From: Coriobacteriia bacterium
Lineage (GTDB): Bacteria; Actinomycetota; Coriobacteriia; Anaerosomatales; SLCP01
Length of the DNA: 33,984 nt
Reading direction: 5' to 3'
Assembly (NCBI GenBank): GCA_019429145.1
Contig: JAHYJI010000011.1
Coordinates: 1-33,984 of the forward strand
Below the pieces are notes generated by a model that saw nothing but the letters and a program-made list of their open reading frames with translations, was not told the DNA's origin and did no database searches. Positions 18,100 to 26,090 of the stretch are shown one piece after another (position 1 is the first letter of the stretch; every line of letters begins with the position of its first letter). Both the position numbers and the translations under genes were made by a program.

Positions 18100-18890
18100 A
18101 CCGTCACCTCCCCGGCCTCCGGGCGCCACCGGCAGTAGGTGCGATGGACATCGTGGAAGTCCGCGACGCACTCGGCGCCCGCGAAGGGCTCCTTGAGCAG
18201 CACGCGAACGCGTTCGCGATCGTGGATCTCGACGATGTTGTAGCAAGGGCGCACCCGGCCGCGCAGGCGATGCGAACACGCCGTCCCCGCGTTGACGATG
18301 AGCATGTCCTCCAGCCGCCAGACGTTGGGTACGTGCTTGTGGCCGCAGAGCACCAGATCGGTGCCGCAGTTCGAGAGCACTCTGAGCATGTCTCCGGCGT
18401 CGTAGACGATATTGCGCTCGCGTCCGGTGCCCGGCACGGGTACGAGATGGTGATGCAAACAAACCACCTTGAACTCGTCGGGCTCGCTGAAACGCTCCTC
18501 GATCCAGCGGTACCTCTCGCGACCCACGCGACCGCTGTCCAGATCGGGCTCGGAGGAGTCCAGGCCGAGGAGGCGGATGCCCCCTGCCAGCAGCTCGCGA
18601 CTGCGCGCACCGAAGAGCTCCGTGAAGTGCTCGTCGCCGACGTTGCGCGCGTCGTGATTGCCCATCAGCACGAGGCGGTTCGGGCACTCGATCCGGTCGA
18701 GCAAGCGCTGGGCCTGCGCGAACTCCTGGCGAAACCCCATATCGGTGAGGTCTCCGGTCACTACCACCACGTCGGGCTCGAGCTCGTTGAGCTCGTCGAT
18801 CACCCGGGTGGCCAAACTCGGGATGTGGTAGCGCGACCCGCAGTGCAGGTCGGAGATGTGGGCGATGACGAAAGGTGCGTTCTCGCTCAC
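18096..18890 (-). CDS. Calcineurin-like metallophosphoesterase
   Basis: A 264-residue cytoplasmic phosphoesterase starting at GTG 18890 behind GAGGGAG. It has the full set of two-metal ligands: DLH (Asp14, His16), GD (Asp47), GNHD (78-81 region), the HHH at 146-148 and GHKH (183-186). It lacks a signal peptide and membrane segments. The spacing resembles the class III/CpdA-like phosphodiesterases, which act on cyclic nucleotides or other phosphodiesters, but the substrate is not readable from sequence. It lies 15 nt after sppA and overlaps the cyclic 2,3-diphosphoglycerate synthetase start. Turnover of that cyclic compound is therefore a reasonable guess, though unproven. Confidence 0.9.
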   Translation of the reverse strand: MSENAPFVIAHISDLHCGSRYHIPSLATRVIDELNELEPDVVVVTGDLTDMGFRQEFAQAQRLLDRIECPNRLVLMGNHDARNVGDEHFTELFGARSRELLAGGIRLLGLDSSEPDLDSGRVGRERYRWIEERFSEPDEFKVVCLHHHLVPVPGTGRERNIVYDAGDMLRVLSNCGTDLVLCGHKHVPNVWRLEDMLIVNAGTACSHRLRGRVRPCYNIVEIHDRERVRVLLKEPFAGAECVADFHDVHRTYCRWRPEAGEVTV

Positions 18891-18905
18891 GATCGACTCC
18901 CTCTT

Positions 18906-19889
18906 CTAGCGCGGAAGCGTACGGCGGACAGCGTCGGCGTCGGGCGCGAAGCTGCCGAGGCGTTGGAGGCGACTGCCGAATCCGATGAGGCTGCGCAGCA
19001 ACCCGCTGTAGTCGTCGGCGCTGTACGTCACGACGGTCGGCTCACCCTCGATACCACCCAGCTCGGCGGCACGGTCGAGCGCATCGTTGAAGGTGCCGAG
19101 CGAATCGACCAGCCCCATCTCGCGGGCGACCATGCCCGGCCACATCCAACCGGTCGCCATCTCCTCGACCTCATCGGCGGGAAGCGAACGACCTTCCGCA
19201 ACGATGTCGATGAACTCGCGGTAGGCGACGTCGATGTACTCCTCGAACAGCGCGGTCTCGGTTGCGGTCATGCTCCGGTACGGGCTCCCTGCATCCTTGT
19301 ACTCGCCTGCGGTGAGCACGGTGAACTCGATACCCAGCGTGTCCAGCAACCCCTCGACGTTGGGTATCTGGGCGATAACGCCGATGCTACCCACCGATGA
19401 GGTGGGGGTGGCGACGATCTCATCGCACTGCGAGGACACCATGTACGCTCCCGAGGCACAGATGTCGCCGACGCTGACCACGATGGGCTTCTCGATGCGG
19501 GCGATCTCCATCGAGATCTCCTGCGACGCTGCCACCGTGCCTCCGGGAGAGTCGACCCGGATGAGGATCGCCCTGACGGAGGGATCCTCATCGGCTTGCT
19601 GGAGCTGGTCGACGAAGTACTCGGGCGTGATGATGCCGTTGTAGACGCTTCCCGTACCGGCGATCACGCCGTCGAGGTAGAGAAGCGCCACCGATCCCCC
19701 GGATGTCCGGATCGTCGGACCGCTGTCGTAGGCCCAGAATGCGACGAACGAACACGCGAAGGCGGCGAGCAGCAGCACGACGACCGCACCGATGAACCAA
19801 CGCCACCCGGTGCTCGATCGCTCGGGAGCAGAAGGGGCAGCGGGCTGCTCGGACGCTCGTGGTGCAGGAGTTGCGCCCTGGTGTTCCAT
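18906..19889 (-). CDS. sppA: Signal peptide peptidase SppA (short form)
   Basis: A membrane-anchored serine protease that degrades signal peptides left in the membrane. The 327-residue protein starts at ATG 19889 behind GGAGG. A Pro/Ala-rich cytoplasmic tail (1-28) is followed by one transmembrane helix (about 30-52). The protease domain holds RVDSPGGTVAAS, the nucleophile Ser146 in ICASGAYM and the base Lys198 in AGEYKDAGSPYR, the Ser-Lys pair of this family. TSSVGSIGVIAQIPN is also typical. The length matches the single-domain form of Gram-positives rather than the double-length E. coli protein. It leads the run sppA, phosphoesterase, synthetase, kinase, transaldolase, rho. Confidence 0.94.
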   Translation of the reverse strand: MEHQGATPAPRASEQPAAPSAPERSSTGWRWFIGAVVVLLLAAFACSFVAFWAYDSGPTIRTSGGSVALLYLDGVIAGTGSVYNGIITPEYFVDQLQQADEDPSVRAILIRVDSPGGTVAASQEISMEIARIEKPIVVSVGDICASGAYMVSSQCDEIVATPTSSVGSIGVIAQIPNVEGLLDTLGIEFTVLTAGEYKDAGSPYRSMTATETALFEEYIDVAYREFIDIVAEGRSLPADEVEEMATGWMWPGMVAREMGLVDSLGTFNDALDRAAELGGIEGEPTVVTYSADDYSGLLRSLIGFGSRLQRLGSFAPDADAVRRTLPR

Positions 19890-19949
19890 GGATTCCTCCG
19901 CGCGAGGTGTGGCATGTCGCGGGTGCGACAGCGGATGGCGGTGCTCTCT

Positions 19950-19979
19950 ATATTCCCCGACCGTGGATCATCCGGTCAA
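19950..19979 (-). promoter_or_regulatory. Candidate promoter of the sppA-rho run
   Basis: On the minus strand, TTGACC (19979-19974) and GAATAT (19955-19950) are separated by 18 bases, inside the 105-bp gap between thrB and sppA. The leader to the sppA ATG would be about 55 bases. It is a reasonable housekeeping-type promoter, judged by eye only. Confidence 0.42.
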
Positions 19980-19994
19980 CAGTCGCAGCACACT

Positions 19995-20921
19995 TTAGGC
20001 CAGTGTCGCGCCCGAGCGCGATATCCCGATCGCATACGGCTCGTACCTGCCCTCGAGCGGTTCGATGGCGGGACGGGCCCGAGTGGCGATCTCCCCGGCG
20101 CGCGCGAGTGCGCTCTGGTCATCGGTGTCAGCGACGAGCCCTATCACCGTCGGACCGGCACCCGAGAGCACGGCTCCCGTGGCGCCGGCGGCGAGCAAGG
20201 CGGAGCGCACCGCCTCCAGATCGTCGACGGCGGCAGCACGGTACGGCTCGTGGATCCGGTCGGCCAGACCCGCAGCGAGCGCACGGGCATCGCCGAGTGC
20301 GATCCCCGCGACGAGGAGGCCGGCGCGACCGGCGCTGAACGCTGCGTCGGCGTGGGGCACGGTTGCCGGAAGCAGCACTCGCGCATCGCTGGTCGCGAGC
20401 TGGATCCGGGCGCTCACGATGACGGCCGCCAGCCCTCCGGCCGGCTCGAGCCGTACGCATCGCGGCGTCCCGTCACCCAGGGCCCAGGTCACCGTGAACC
20501 CTCCGTACAGAGCCGCTGCGACGTTGTCGGGATGGCCTTCCAGTTCGGTGGCGAGCGCCAAGAGGGTCTCAGGGTCCAGGTTGCTCCCGCACAGCGCGTC
20601 TCCCAAGATAAGCCCGCCGACGATCGCTGCCGCCGACGAACCGAGCCCGGCACCCGGGGGGATGCTGTTCTCGCACCGCAGAGACGCGGCAAGCCCGGGA
20701 CAACCCGCCTCGGCGAACACCCGGGCCATCGAACGGGCCACGCGGTTGTCGGCTCCGCTGGAGAGCCGTCCCTCGCCCTCACCGACGACCTCGACGTGCC
20801 ACTCCTCGGCAAGTTCGGCGCTGAACCTATTGTGCAGCGCGAGCGCCAGGCCGAACGAGTCGAAACCCGGACCGAGATTGGCGCTGGTCGCGGGTATCGT
20901 GACGGTGTGCACGCGTGACAC
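19995..20921 (-). CDS. thrB: Homoserine kinase
   Basis: It phosphorylates L-homoserine to O-phosphohomoserine in threonine synthesis. The 308-residue protein is read from GTG 20921, seven bases after the hom stop; GTG 20912 would remove three residues and is an alternative. The longer frame reaching 21026 overlaps hom and is not used. GHMP-kinase features are clear: TVTIPATSANLGPGFDSFGLAL at the N-terminus (substrate region), the ATP-binding loop PPGAGLGSSAAA (88-99) and AVLSGAGPTVIGL near the C-terminus. No strong ribosome site is seen, so translation is probably coupled to hom. A thrC gene, which often lies between hom and thrB in actinobacteria, is not present. Confidence 0.96.
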   Translation of the reverse strand: MSRVHTVTIPATSANLGPGFDSFGLALALHNRFSAELAEEWHVEVVGEGEGRLSSGADNRVARSMARVFAEAGCPGLAASLRCENSIPPGAGLGSSAAAIVGGLILGDALCGSNLDPETLLALATELEGHPDNVAAALYGGFTVTWALGDGTPRCVRLEPAGGLAAVIVSARIQLATSDARVLLPATVPHADAAFSAGRAGLLVAGIALGDARALAAGLADRIHEPYRAAAVDDLEAVRSALLAAGATGAVLSGAGPTVIGLVADTDDQSALARAGEIATRARPAIEPLEGRYEPYAIGISRSGATLA

Positions 20922-20928
20922 GGGGACC

Positions 20929-22215
20929 CTAGAGGTCCTCGACGCGGAGGACCGAGTCGACCGACTCGACGATGTCGAGCTGCTCGATCTCGGCAAGCGC
21001 CGCCCGTACGGCCCGCTCCGTCGCACGATGCGTCACGTAGACGATCTCGGCTGTCGGTTCGTCGGCGCCCTTCTGGATGACGCTCGCGAGCGACACGCCG
21101 TGATCTCCGAAGGCCGCGGCCACCCGGCCGAACACGCCCGGCTGGTCGACGACGCGCAGCCGCAGGTAGTAGGAGGTCTCGAGGTCTCCCATGTCACGCA
21201 CGGGCAGCTCCTCGTTGCAGGTGCAGCCGACCAGGCCGAGGCAACCGCGGGAGATGTGACGGGCCACCTCGATCACATCGCCGACCACCGCGCTCGCCGC
21301 CGGCAGCGACCCGGCGCCCTCGCCGAAGAACATCGTCTCGCCGACCGAGTCCCCGACGACGTAGATCGCGTTGTAGACACCGTTGACGCCCGACATCGGG
21401 TGAGACATGCGGATCATCGTCGGGTGGACCCTGATGTCGATGCCGGCCTCTGTGCGCCGCGCGATCGCCAGCAGCTTGATCGCGTAGCCCATCTCCGCGG
21501 CGTAGGCGACGTCGGCCGCCGAGATCGAGCGGATACCCTCGGCCGGCACCTGGTCCATCACGACGCGGCTGTTGAACGCGATCGAAGCGAGGATAGCGAT
21601 CTTGGCTGCAGCGTCGAGCCCGTCGACGTCCGCAGTGGGGTCTGCCTCGGCAAATCCCTTCGCCTGGGCCTCGGCAAGCGCGGAGTCGTAGTCGAGCCCG
21701 TCCTCGGCCATCCGTGTGAGCATGTAGTTCGTGGTGCCGTTGACGATGCCCATCACGCTGGTGATCTCGTTGGACACGAGGCAGTGCTTGAGCGGACTGA
21801 TGATCGGGATGCCGCCGCCCACGCTCGCCTCGAACGCGATGTCCACGCCGTGCTGTGCAGCAGCGTCCATGACCTCCTGGCCGTGGCTTGCCATGAGCGC
21901 CTTGTTGGCGGTCACCACGCTCTTGCCCGATGTGAGAGCCGTGAGTACCACGTCCCGCGCCACTCCGGTGCCACCGATGAGCTCGATCACGATGTCGAGT
22001 TCGGGGTCGGAGATGAGCTCGAACGCGTCAGTGGTGAAGGCCCCCGCGGGCAAGCCGAGCGCGGCTGCGCGGTCGGGGTCCCGGTCTGCGTAACGCGTGA
22101 GCCTGATGTCGACGCCGGCCCGCCTGCGGAAGTCCCCGGCATGCCGACCGAGAATCTCCACTACTCCGGAGCCGACGGTTCCAAGGCCGATGAGGCCGAC
22201 GTTGACGGTGCGCAT
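20929..22215 (-). CDS. hom: Homoserine dehydrogenase with ACT domain
   Basis: It reduces aspartate semialdehyde to homoserine, the branch point toward threonine and methionine. The 428-residue protein starts at ATG 22215 behind a strong GGAGGAAG site. It has an N-terminal Rossmann fold with GLIGLGTVGSG (7-17), the catalytic region VTANKAL (Lys105), EASVGGGIPII, NGTTNYML and GFAEADPTADVDGLDAAAK. The last ~80 residues (LRLRVVDQPGVFGRVAAAF) are an ACT domain, which in this family senses threonine for feedback inhibition. Length and order match monofunctional actinobacterial Hom proteins. It begins the hom-thrB unit. Upstream, TACAAT at 22275-22270 on the minus strand could be its -10, but no good -35 accompanies it. 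Confidence 0.97.
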   Translation of the reverse strand: MRTVNVGLIGLGTVGSGVVEILGRHAGDFRRRAGVDIRLTRYADRDPDRAAALGLPAGAFTTDAFELISDPELDIVIELIGGTGVARDVVLTALTSGKSVVTANKALMASHGQEVMDAAAQHGVDIAFEASVGGGIPIISPLKHCLVSNEITSVMGIVNGTTNYMLTRMAEDGLDYDSALAEAQAKGFAEADPTADVDGLDAAAKIAILASIAFNSRVVMDQVPAEGIRSISAADVAYAAEMGYAIKLLAIARRTEAGIDIRVHPTMIRMSHPMSGVNGVYNAIYVVGDSVGETMFFGEGAGSLPAASAVVGDVIEVARHISRGCLGLVGCTCNEELPVRDMGDLETSYYLRLRVVDQPGVFGRVAAAFGDHGVSLASVIQKGADEPTAEIVYVTHRATERAVRAALAEIEQLDIVESVDSVLRVEDL

Positions 22216-22389
22216 GACTTCCTCCGGTGCAGACTGCGGGGCAGACCGGTGGTTGCCCGGTCACAGCGTATTGTACCCGAGTCCCGGGCCGGGCCGGGTC
22301 GCGCCGCAGTGGTCAGACAACGGTCAGATGTGGTTGGCATGCCTGTGGATACTCGGAATCGAACATACGTTTGACCGAGGGAGGCCGGG

Positions 22390-23034
22390 ATGAGAGGGAG
22401 ACATGCCGCGATACGAGCGGGAGCGGTGGGACTGATCGCGCTGGGCGCGCTGCTGCCCGCGTACGCGTTCGCCGCCTACAAGATGGTGCCGACGACCTGC
22501 ACGAGCAGCTGTGCCAAGCAACAGACCACCTACTGGTGCGGCCCTGCCAGCACGCACTTCGTGCTGCACTCGCAAGGCCGCAGTGTCACGCAATCGACGC
22601 TGGCACGTGAACTCAAGGGGTATTCCGGAGCTACTGCCATAGAGAACATCCCCGCGGTGCTCAATAAGTACAAGAAGGTGTCGATCAAGTACGTGCGTGT
22701 CCCCCGCACCTACATCACGAGCATCTCGCTCGTCCGGAGCATCATCACCTATGCGGTGGACCGCAAGTCCTGCGCTATCCCCTGCGTCAACCCGTACCCG
22801 TACACGAACAGCGCGGGCTACTACTCTCCGGGACTCCCGACCTACAGCGGCACAAAGGCCGGCGGTCACTATGTGGCGATCCGCGGGTACGACATCTCCT
22901 CGACACGAGACTACGTGTACTACTTCGATCCCCACTACAACTCCGCCCACTACGGGACACGGCGCGCGAGCGTCTCGGCCATGGCCCGTTCGATCCTGGT
23001 GAAGAACTATGGCAGCCAGGGTGTCGTGTACTGA
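22390..23034 (+). CDS. Secreted C39-like cysteine peptidase
   Basis: A 214-residue exported protein with the look of a peptidase_C39-like papain-fold enzyme. ATG 22390 follows a GGGAGG site. The signal peptide covers residues 1-28 (hydrophobic AVGLIALGALLPAYAFA). The catalytic set is visible: Gln44/Gln45 before Cys50 in QQTTYWCGPAST, His160 in GGHYVAIRGY, and Asp180 in YYFDPH. Additional cysteines at 37, 41, 128 and 132 could form disulfides outside the cell. There is no ABC transporter next to it, so it is unlikely to be a bacteriocin-export leader peptidase; a free secreted hydrolase is more likely. It starts a plus-strand group of exported proteins and overlaps the next gene by 26 bases. 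Confidence 0.88.
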   Translation: MRGRHAAIRAGAVGLIALGALLPAYAFAAYKMVPTTCTSSCAKQQTTYWCGPASTHFVLHSQGRSVTQSTLARELKGYSGATAIENIPAVLNKYKKVSIKYVRVPRTYITSISLVRSIITYAVDRKSCAIPCVNPYPYTNSAGYYSPGLPTYSGTKAGGHYVAIRGYDISSTRDYVYYFDPHYNSAHYGTRRASVSAMARSILVKNYGSQGVVY

Positions 23035-23929
23035 GGCCGTGCGGGAGCACGGGAGCCGCCGGGTCAGCGCAGCCGGGCGCTGGGCGCGGGCCGGCGCGGG
23101 CATCGCATGGGGTCACGCATGCCTCATCGCAGCGAGCACTCTGGTCCCGGCCCAGGGCATACGGGCTGGAGCGGAGCTCGGCTCACCGGCGCTGCGCGTT
23201 CTCGAGTGGACGCTGCTGCTCCCGCTGAGTCTCAGCGTCGCCGTCGTGCACAGGAGCACGAGCCCGCTGGCGGCAATGGCATCCGGGGGCCTGCCGCTGG
23301 CCGCATTGCCACTTCCCGCCCTCGCCGGCTGGGCGATAGTCGCACTCGTCACCGCGCTCCTGGCAACCCGGAGGCGGGCGGCAGCCCGGGCGGTCCTCGC
23401 CCTCGTGCTGCTGGCAGGTTGTGTCTCGGGCGTCGCGTCAGCTCGTATCGCGGCGAGCGAGCGAGCGGCCGAGCAGTTGTTCCTGCGGATGGTCGCCACC
23501 GACTCCCGTCCCTGGGAGGACCCGGGCTCCCGCTCGGCAGCCAGAACGCTCGTGGCGCGTCATCCGGACTCGCGGTGGGCCTCGGAGGCGTGGCGGGTCA
23601 TCGCCATCGACGCGGAGCAGCGCGGAGACGTTTCCGGCGCACTCGCAGGCTGGAGAGCGTTCGCGGAGTGCTTCGGCGACACTGCGGCGCCCGGGCCCGC
23701 GTTCGCAGCACTGTCTGTGGCGCGCCTGCTCGAGCAGTCTGCTCCGGCGGACATCTCCGCGACGCACTACCTGCGGGCTCACCGATCGATCGGTGCCGGT
23801 GAGGAGAGCGTGCAGGCATGGATCGCGCCGGAGTCTGCACGTGGGCTCGTACGGGTGTCGCGGCGGGAGGGACTCTACGCGACCGCTTGGTACTGGGAGC
23901 GTAGATCGTATCCGGACACGGAAGAGTAA
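23009..23929 (+). CDS. Membrane protein with TPR-like tail, unknown function
   Basis: A 306-residue hypothetical protein. The reading from ATG 23009 overlaps the C39-like peptidase gene by 26 bases; a GTG at 23021 is an alternative start, and the ribosome site is weak either way. Three or four hydrophobic helices are visible (about residues 33-50, 61-80, 95-119 and 128-149). A soluble tail (150-306) carries helical pairs with a TPR-like spacing, including ARTLVARHPDSRWASEAWRV and GDVSGALAGWRAF. The tail may face the outside. I do not recognise the family. The overlap and the following gene 24 nt later indicate shared expression with the peptidase and the LolA-like protein. Confidence 0.75.
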   Translation: MAARVSCTEAVREHGSRRVSAAGRWARAGAGIAWGHACLIAASTLVPAQGIRAGAELGSPALRVLEWTLLLPLSLSVAVVHRSTSPLAAMASGGLPLAALPLPALAGWAIVALVTALLATRRRAAARAVLALVLLAGCVSGVASARIAASERAAEQLFLRMVATDSRPWEDPGSRSAARTLVARHPDSRWASEAWRVIAIDAEQRGDVSGALAGWRAFAECFGDTAAPGPAFAALSVARLLEQSAPADISATHYLRAHRSIGAGEESVQAWIAPESARGLVRVSRREGLYATAWYWERRSYPDTEE

Positions 23930-23953
23930 CGGACTGAAGAGAAGGGGGTCGCA

Positions 23954-25063
23954 ATGAGCATCTCTGGCAGGACGATCCGCAACGTTGGTACGGCAGCTGC
24001 CGCGGCGGCGATGATCGTCGCGTTGGCCGTCACGGCGTCCGTCAACCGCGCTCACGTCGCTCGCGCGTTCGCCGACGACGTGAAGGCGGAGATGGCACGA
24101 ACCTATCGCGATGCATCGACGTGGCGCGCGCACATCGAGGAGCGGGAACTCGTCGCTGACGGCGCCTACCGCACCACCAGACACCGCGTGGCAGTAGGCG
24201 GCCCTAACCGGTACCGCATCGAGACGATCGAGCAGGACGCGAGTGGCAGGGAGGTCATCTCGGTCACCCTGAGAAACGGCAACACCGTCTACGCTGCCAT
24301 GCCGGCGGATGACGGAGGCACACGCGTGCTCGAACTGCGCAACGTTCCGCCGAGTCTGGGCGCGCTGGCAGACAACATGCTCGGCCAGCGGGTCCGCGAT
24401 CTCGCACGAGCGGGACAGATGCGCTACGCAGGGCGTGAGAAGGTACGCGGGAAGGATGCGCTCAAGTTGCAGGTGGAGCCCGACCACGCGGTATGGGTCG
24501 ATGCGACGAACTCCGCCCCCCTGCGTGAGCAGTATCATGCGGACGGCATGCTCACCCACGAGATAGAGTTCCTGCTCTTCGACCCGGAGTCTGCCGTCGA
24601 TCAGTCCGAGTTCGACCCGACCTCACTCGGCGCGCAGCCATCGGTGACAGAGGACCTCGGATTCCGCAGCGCCGACCTGCGCTCCGCACCCGCACTAATC
24701 GGGTTCACGCCGCGGGAGTTCTCGGCCCCCGACGAGTGGCGGCTTCTCGAGTCCGGCTACATCGATCCTCGGGCGGCGTTCGACGGTGCCCCGAACACGC
24801 CCACGTGGATCTCTCACTACACCACACCCGTCGGACCCGTGCTCGTAACCCAGTCCGCCGTGGACGAGAAGTTCGTGCTCTCGCCCGAGGCCGGAGATGG
24901 GACGGAGGGGCCGCTGCTCACCGAGGTCGGCGGTCATCGTGTCGCCTACTACACCGATCCGTGGCGGACCCACGCGACGATGCACGTGGGCGACACGCTG
25001 GTCGCAGTGGAGGGTGTGCTGCCTCCTGAGACGGTTCTCGACGCACTGGCACGGGTACGATGA
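23954..25063 (+). CDS. LolA/MucB-like exported protein
   Basis: A 369-residue protein from ATG 23954 behind AAGGGGG. One N-terminal hydrophobic helix (about 11-30) serves as a signal or anchor. The following ~190 residues (TWRAHIEERELV, RHRVAVGGPNRYRIET, GNTVYAAMP, then YAGREKVRGKDALKLQVEP and HAVWVDATNSAPLREQYH) have the strand pattern of the LolA/MucB/RseB half-barrel, which binds lipids or lipid-modified proteins. The C-terminal part (FTPREFSAPDEWRLLESGYID, then GPVLVTQSAVDE and TLVAVEGVLPPETVLDAL) resembles the DUF4367-like ending found in Gram-positive relatives. No sigma or anti-sigma gene is adjacent. The assignment is structural by pattern, not proven; the role is likely in envelope sensing or lipoprotein handling. 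Confidence 0.78.
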   Translation: MSISGRTIRNVGTAAAAAAMIVALAVTASVNRAHVARAFADDVKAEMARTYRDASTWRAHIEERELVADGAYRTTRHRVAVGGPNRYRIETIEQDASGREVISVTLRNGNTVYAAMPADDGGTRVLELRNVPPSLGALADNMLGQRVRDLARAGQMRYAGREKVRGKDALKLQVEPDHAVWVDATNSAPLREQYHADGMLTHEIEFLLFDPESAVDQSEFDPTSLGAQPSVTEDLGFRSADLRSAPALIGFTPREFSAPDEWRLLESGYIDPRAAFDGAPNTPTWISHYTTPVGPVLVTQSAVDEKFVLSPEAGDGTEGPLLTEVGGHRVAYYTDPWRTHATMHVGDTLVAVEGVLPPETVLDALARVR

Positions 25064-25074
25064 GGAGGACGGGG

Positions 25075-26016
25075 GTGGTGCGCATGCCGGAGACCACAGG
25101 GGCGAGACGCTTCGCGATCATCATCGGGACCCTTCTGCTCGCGTTCGCCCTCGGCGCGTCCGCAGGTTGCTCTCAAGCGGGGGGCGAATCCGGCGACGCG
25201 CCGGGAAGCGGATCAGCTGGACCCGTGGCGGTCGACACCGACGGCGAGCCATATCCCCAGCTGGAGGGGCTCGTGTTCGTCAGACAGGGGTCGATCTGGG
25301 CAGTCGAGGACGGTATCGCCCGTCAGGTTATCGAGAGCGCGTCGCCGTGGTCGCTCCGTGACGCGCGGAGCGGAGACGCCATCACCTACGCTTCGCTCGA
25401 GGGCACGAACGCCCACGTCTACACGGCTGCACGAGGCGACTGGCGGCCCGAGTCGATGTGGGAGACCGAGATGGGCTCGCTGCTCGTCGAGAGCTCACAC
25501 GACGATATCGCCGATGCGCTCTGGTTCTCGGTGAGCGGCGAACAGACTGCCACTATCGGGGTGCGCGACGGGACGGGCAGTGCGAGCACGCTGGAGATGG
25601 CGGTGGAAGCCTCCCCGTACTTCGCGGTCCGCTACGAGGATGGGACTGTCTTCGTAGTGGGGGCTTCGCAGGAACCGGCACGGCTCTACGAAGTAGGAGT
25701 GGAGACACGAGAGCTGCTCTTTGCGGGCACACTCTTCTCTCCACGCCTGTCCCCGGACGGGACCCGGGTGCTGCTGACCGGATCGGACCAGGGCACCGGC
25801 ACGTTCCACCTCTGGGTCGTCGACACCTCGTCGGGATCGCTCGCCGATATCGGAGTCGGTGCGGGTGTGCCCACCGATCCGGTCTGGTCTCGCGACGGCA
25901 CACGCATCGCGTTTCGGGACACGCATACCGGCACGGTGTGGATCGTGCCCGCCACCGAAGGAGCCGAAGCACAAGACACCGGACTGCGCGCCGACGAAGG
26001 GGGACTAGCCTGGTAG
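25075..26016 (+). CDS. Lipoprotein with TolB/WD40-like propeller repeats
   Basis: A 313-residue protein. GTG 25075 is chosen because AGGAGG lies six bases upstream; in-frame ATGs at 25060 (overlapping the preceding stop) and 25084 are alternatives. The signal ends in a lipobox ASAGC, so it should be a lipoprotein of the outer face of the membrane. A Gly/Ser-rich linker follows. The body contains repeated beta-blade motifs, most clearly SPRLSPDGTRVLLTGS, FHLWVVDTSSG and DPVWSRDGTRIAFRDTHTG, the PD40/TolB type of propeller. Blades nearer the N-terminus are more diverged. It is the fourth gene of the exported-protein group. The ligand or partner is unknown. Confidence 0.84.
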   Translation: MVRMPETTGARRFAIIIGTLLLAFALGASAGCSQAGGESGDAPGSGSAGPVAVDTDGEPYPQLEGLVFVRQGSIWAVEDGIARQVIESASPWSLRDARSGDAITYASLEGTNAHVYTAARGDWRPESMWETEMGSLLVESSHDDIADALWFSVSGEQTATIGVRDGTGSASTLEMAVEASPYFAVRYEDGTVFVVGASQEPARLYEVGVETRELLFAGTLFSPRLSPDGTRVLLTGSDQGTGTFHLWVVDTSSGSLADIGVGAGVPTDPVWSRDGTRIAFRDTHTGTVWIVPATEGAEAQDTGLRADEGGLAW

Positions 26017-26090
26017 ACCGGCACGTGCGCTGCGAGCAGCGTGATGTGGTAGCGTGCGCCGGGTACCAACCCCGGAGGAGGTGCCCCAGG

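Noticed and set aside
18100-18687. N-terminal extension of the cyclic-diphosphoglycerate synthetase gene
   Set aside because: It overlaps the metallophosphoesterase gene in another frame and reads as noise; GTG 18099 has a strong GGAGG site and fits the family start.
20065-22374. A 769-codon open frame on the plus strand, antisense to thrB and hom
   Set aside because: Its translation is rich in Arg, Asp, His and Val without protein-like hydrophobic patterning, and both underlying minus-strand genes are unambiguous. It is a high-GC shadow frame.
22216-22389. Possible riboswitch or attenuator upstream of hom
   Set aside because: The gap is short, has no leader peptide with Thr/Ile codons and no stem followed by T residues; only a lone TACAAT was seen.
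25458-26090. N-terminal extension of the six-helix membrane protein
   Set aside because: It overlaps the lipoprotein gene out of frame and is Arg-rich; GTG 26091 has GGAGGAGG and starts at the first helix.
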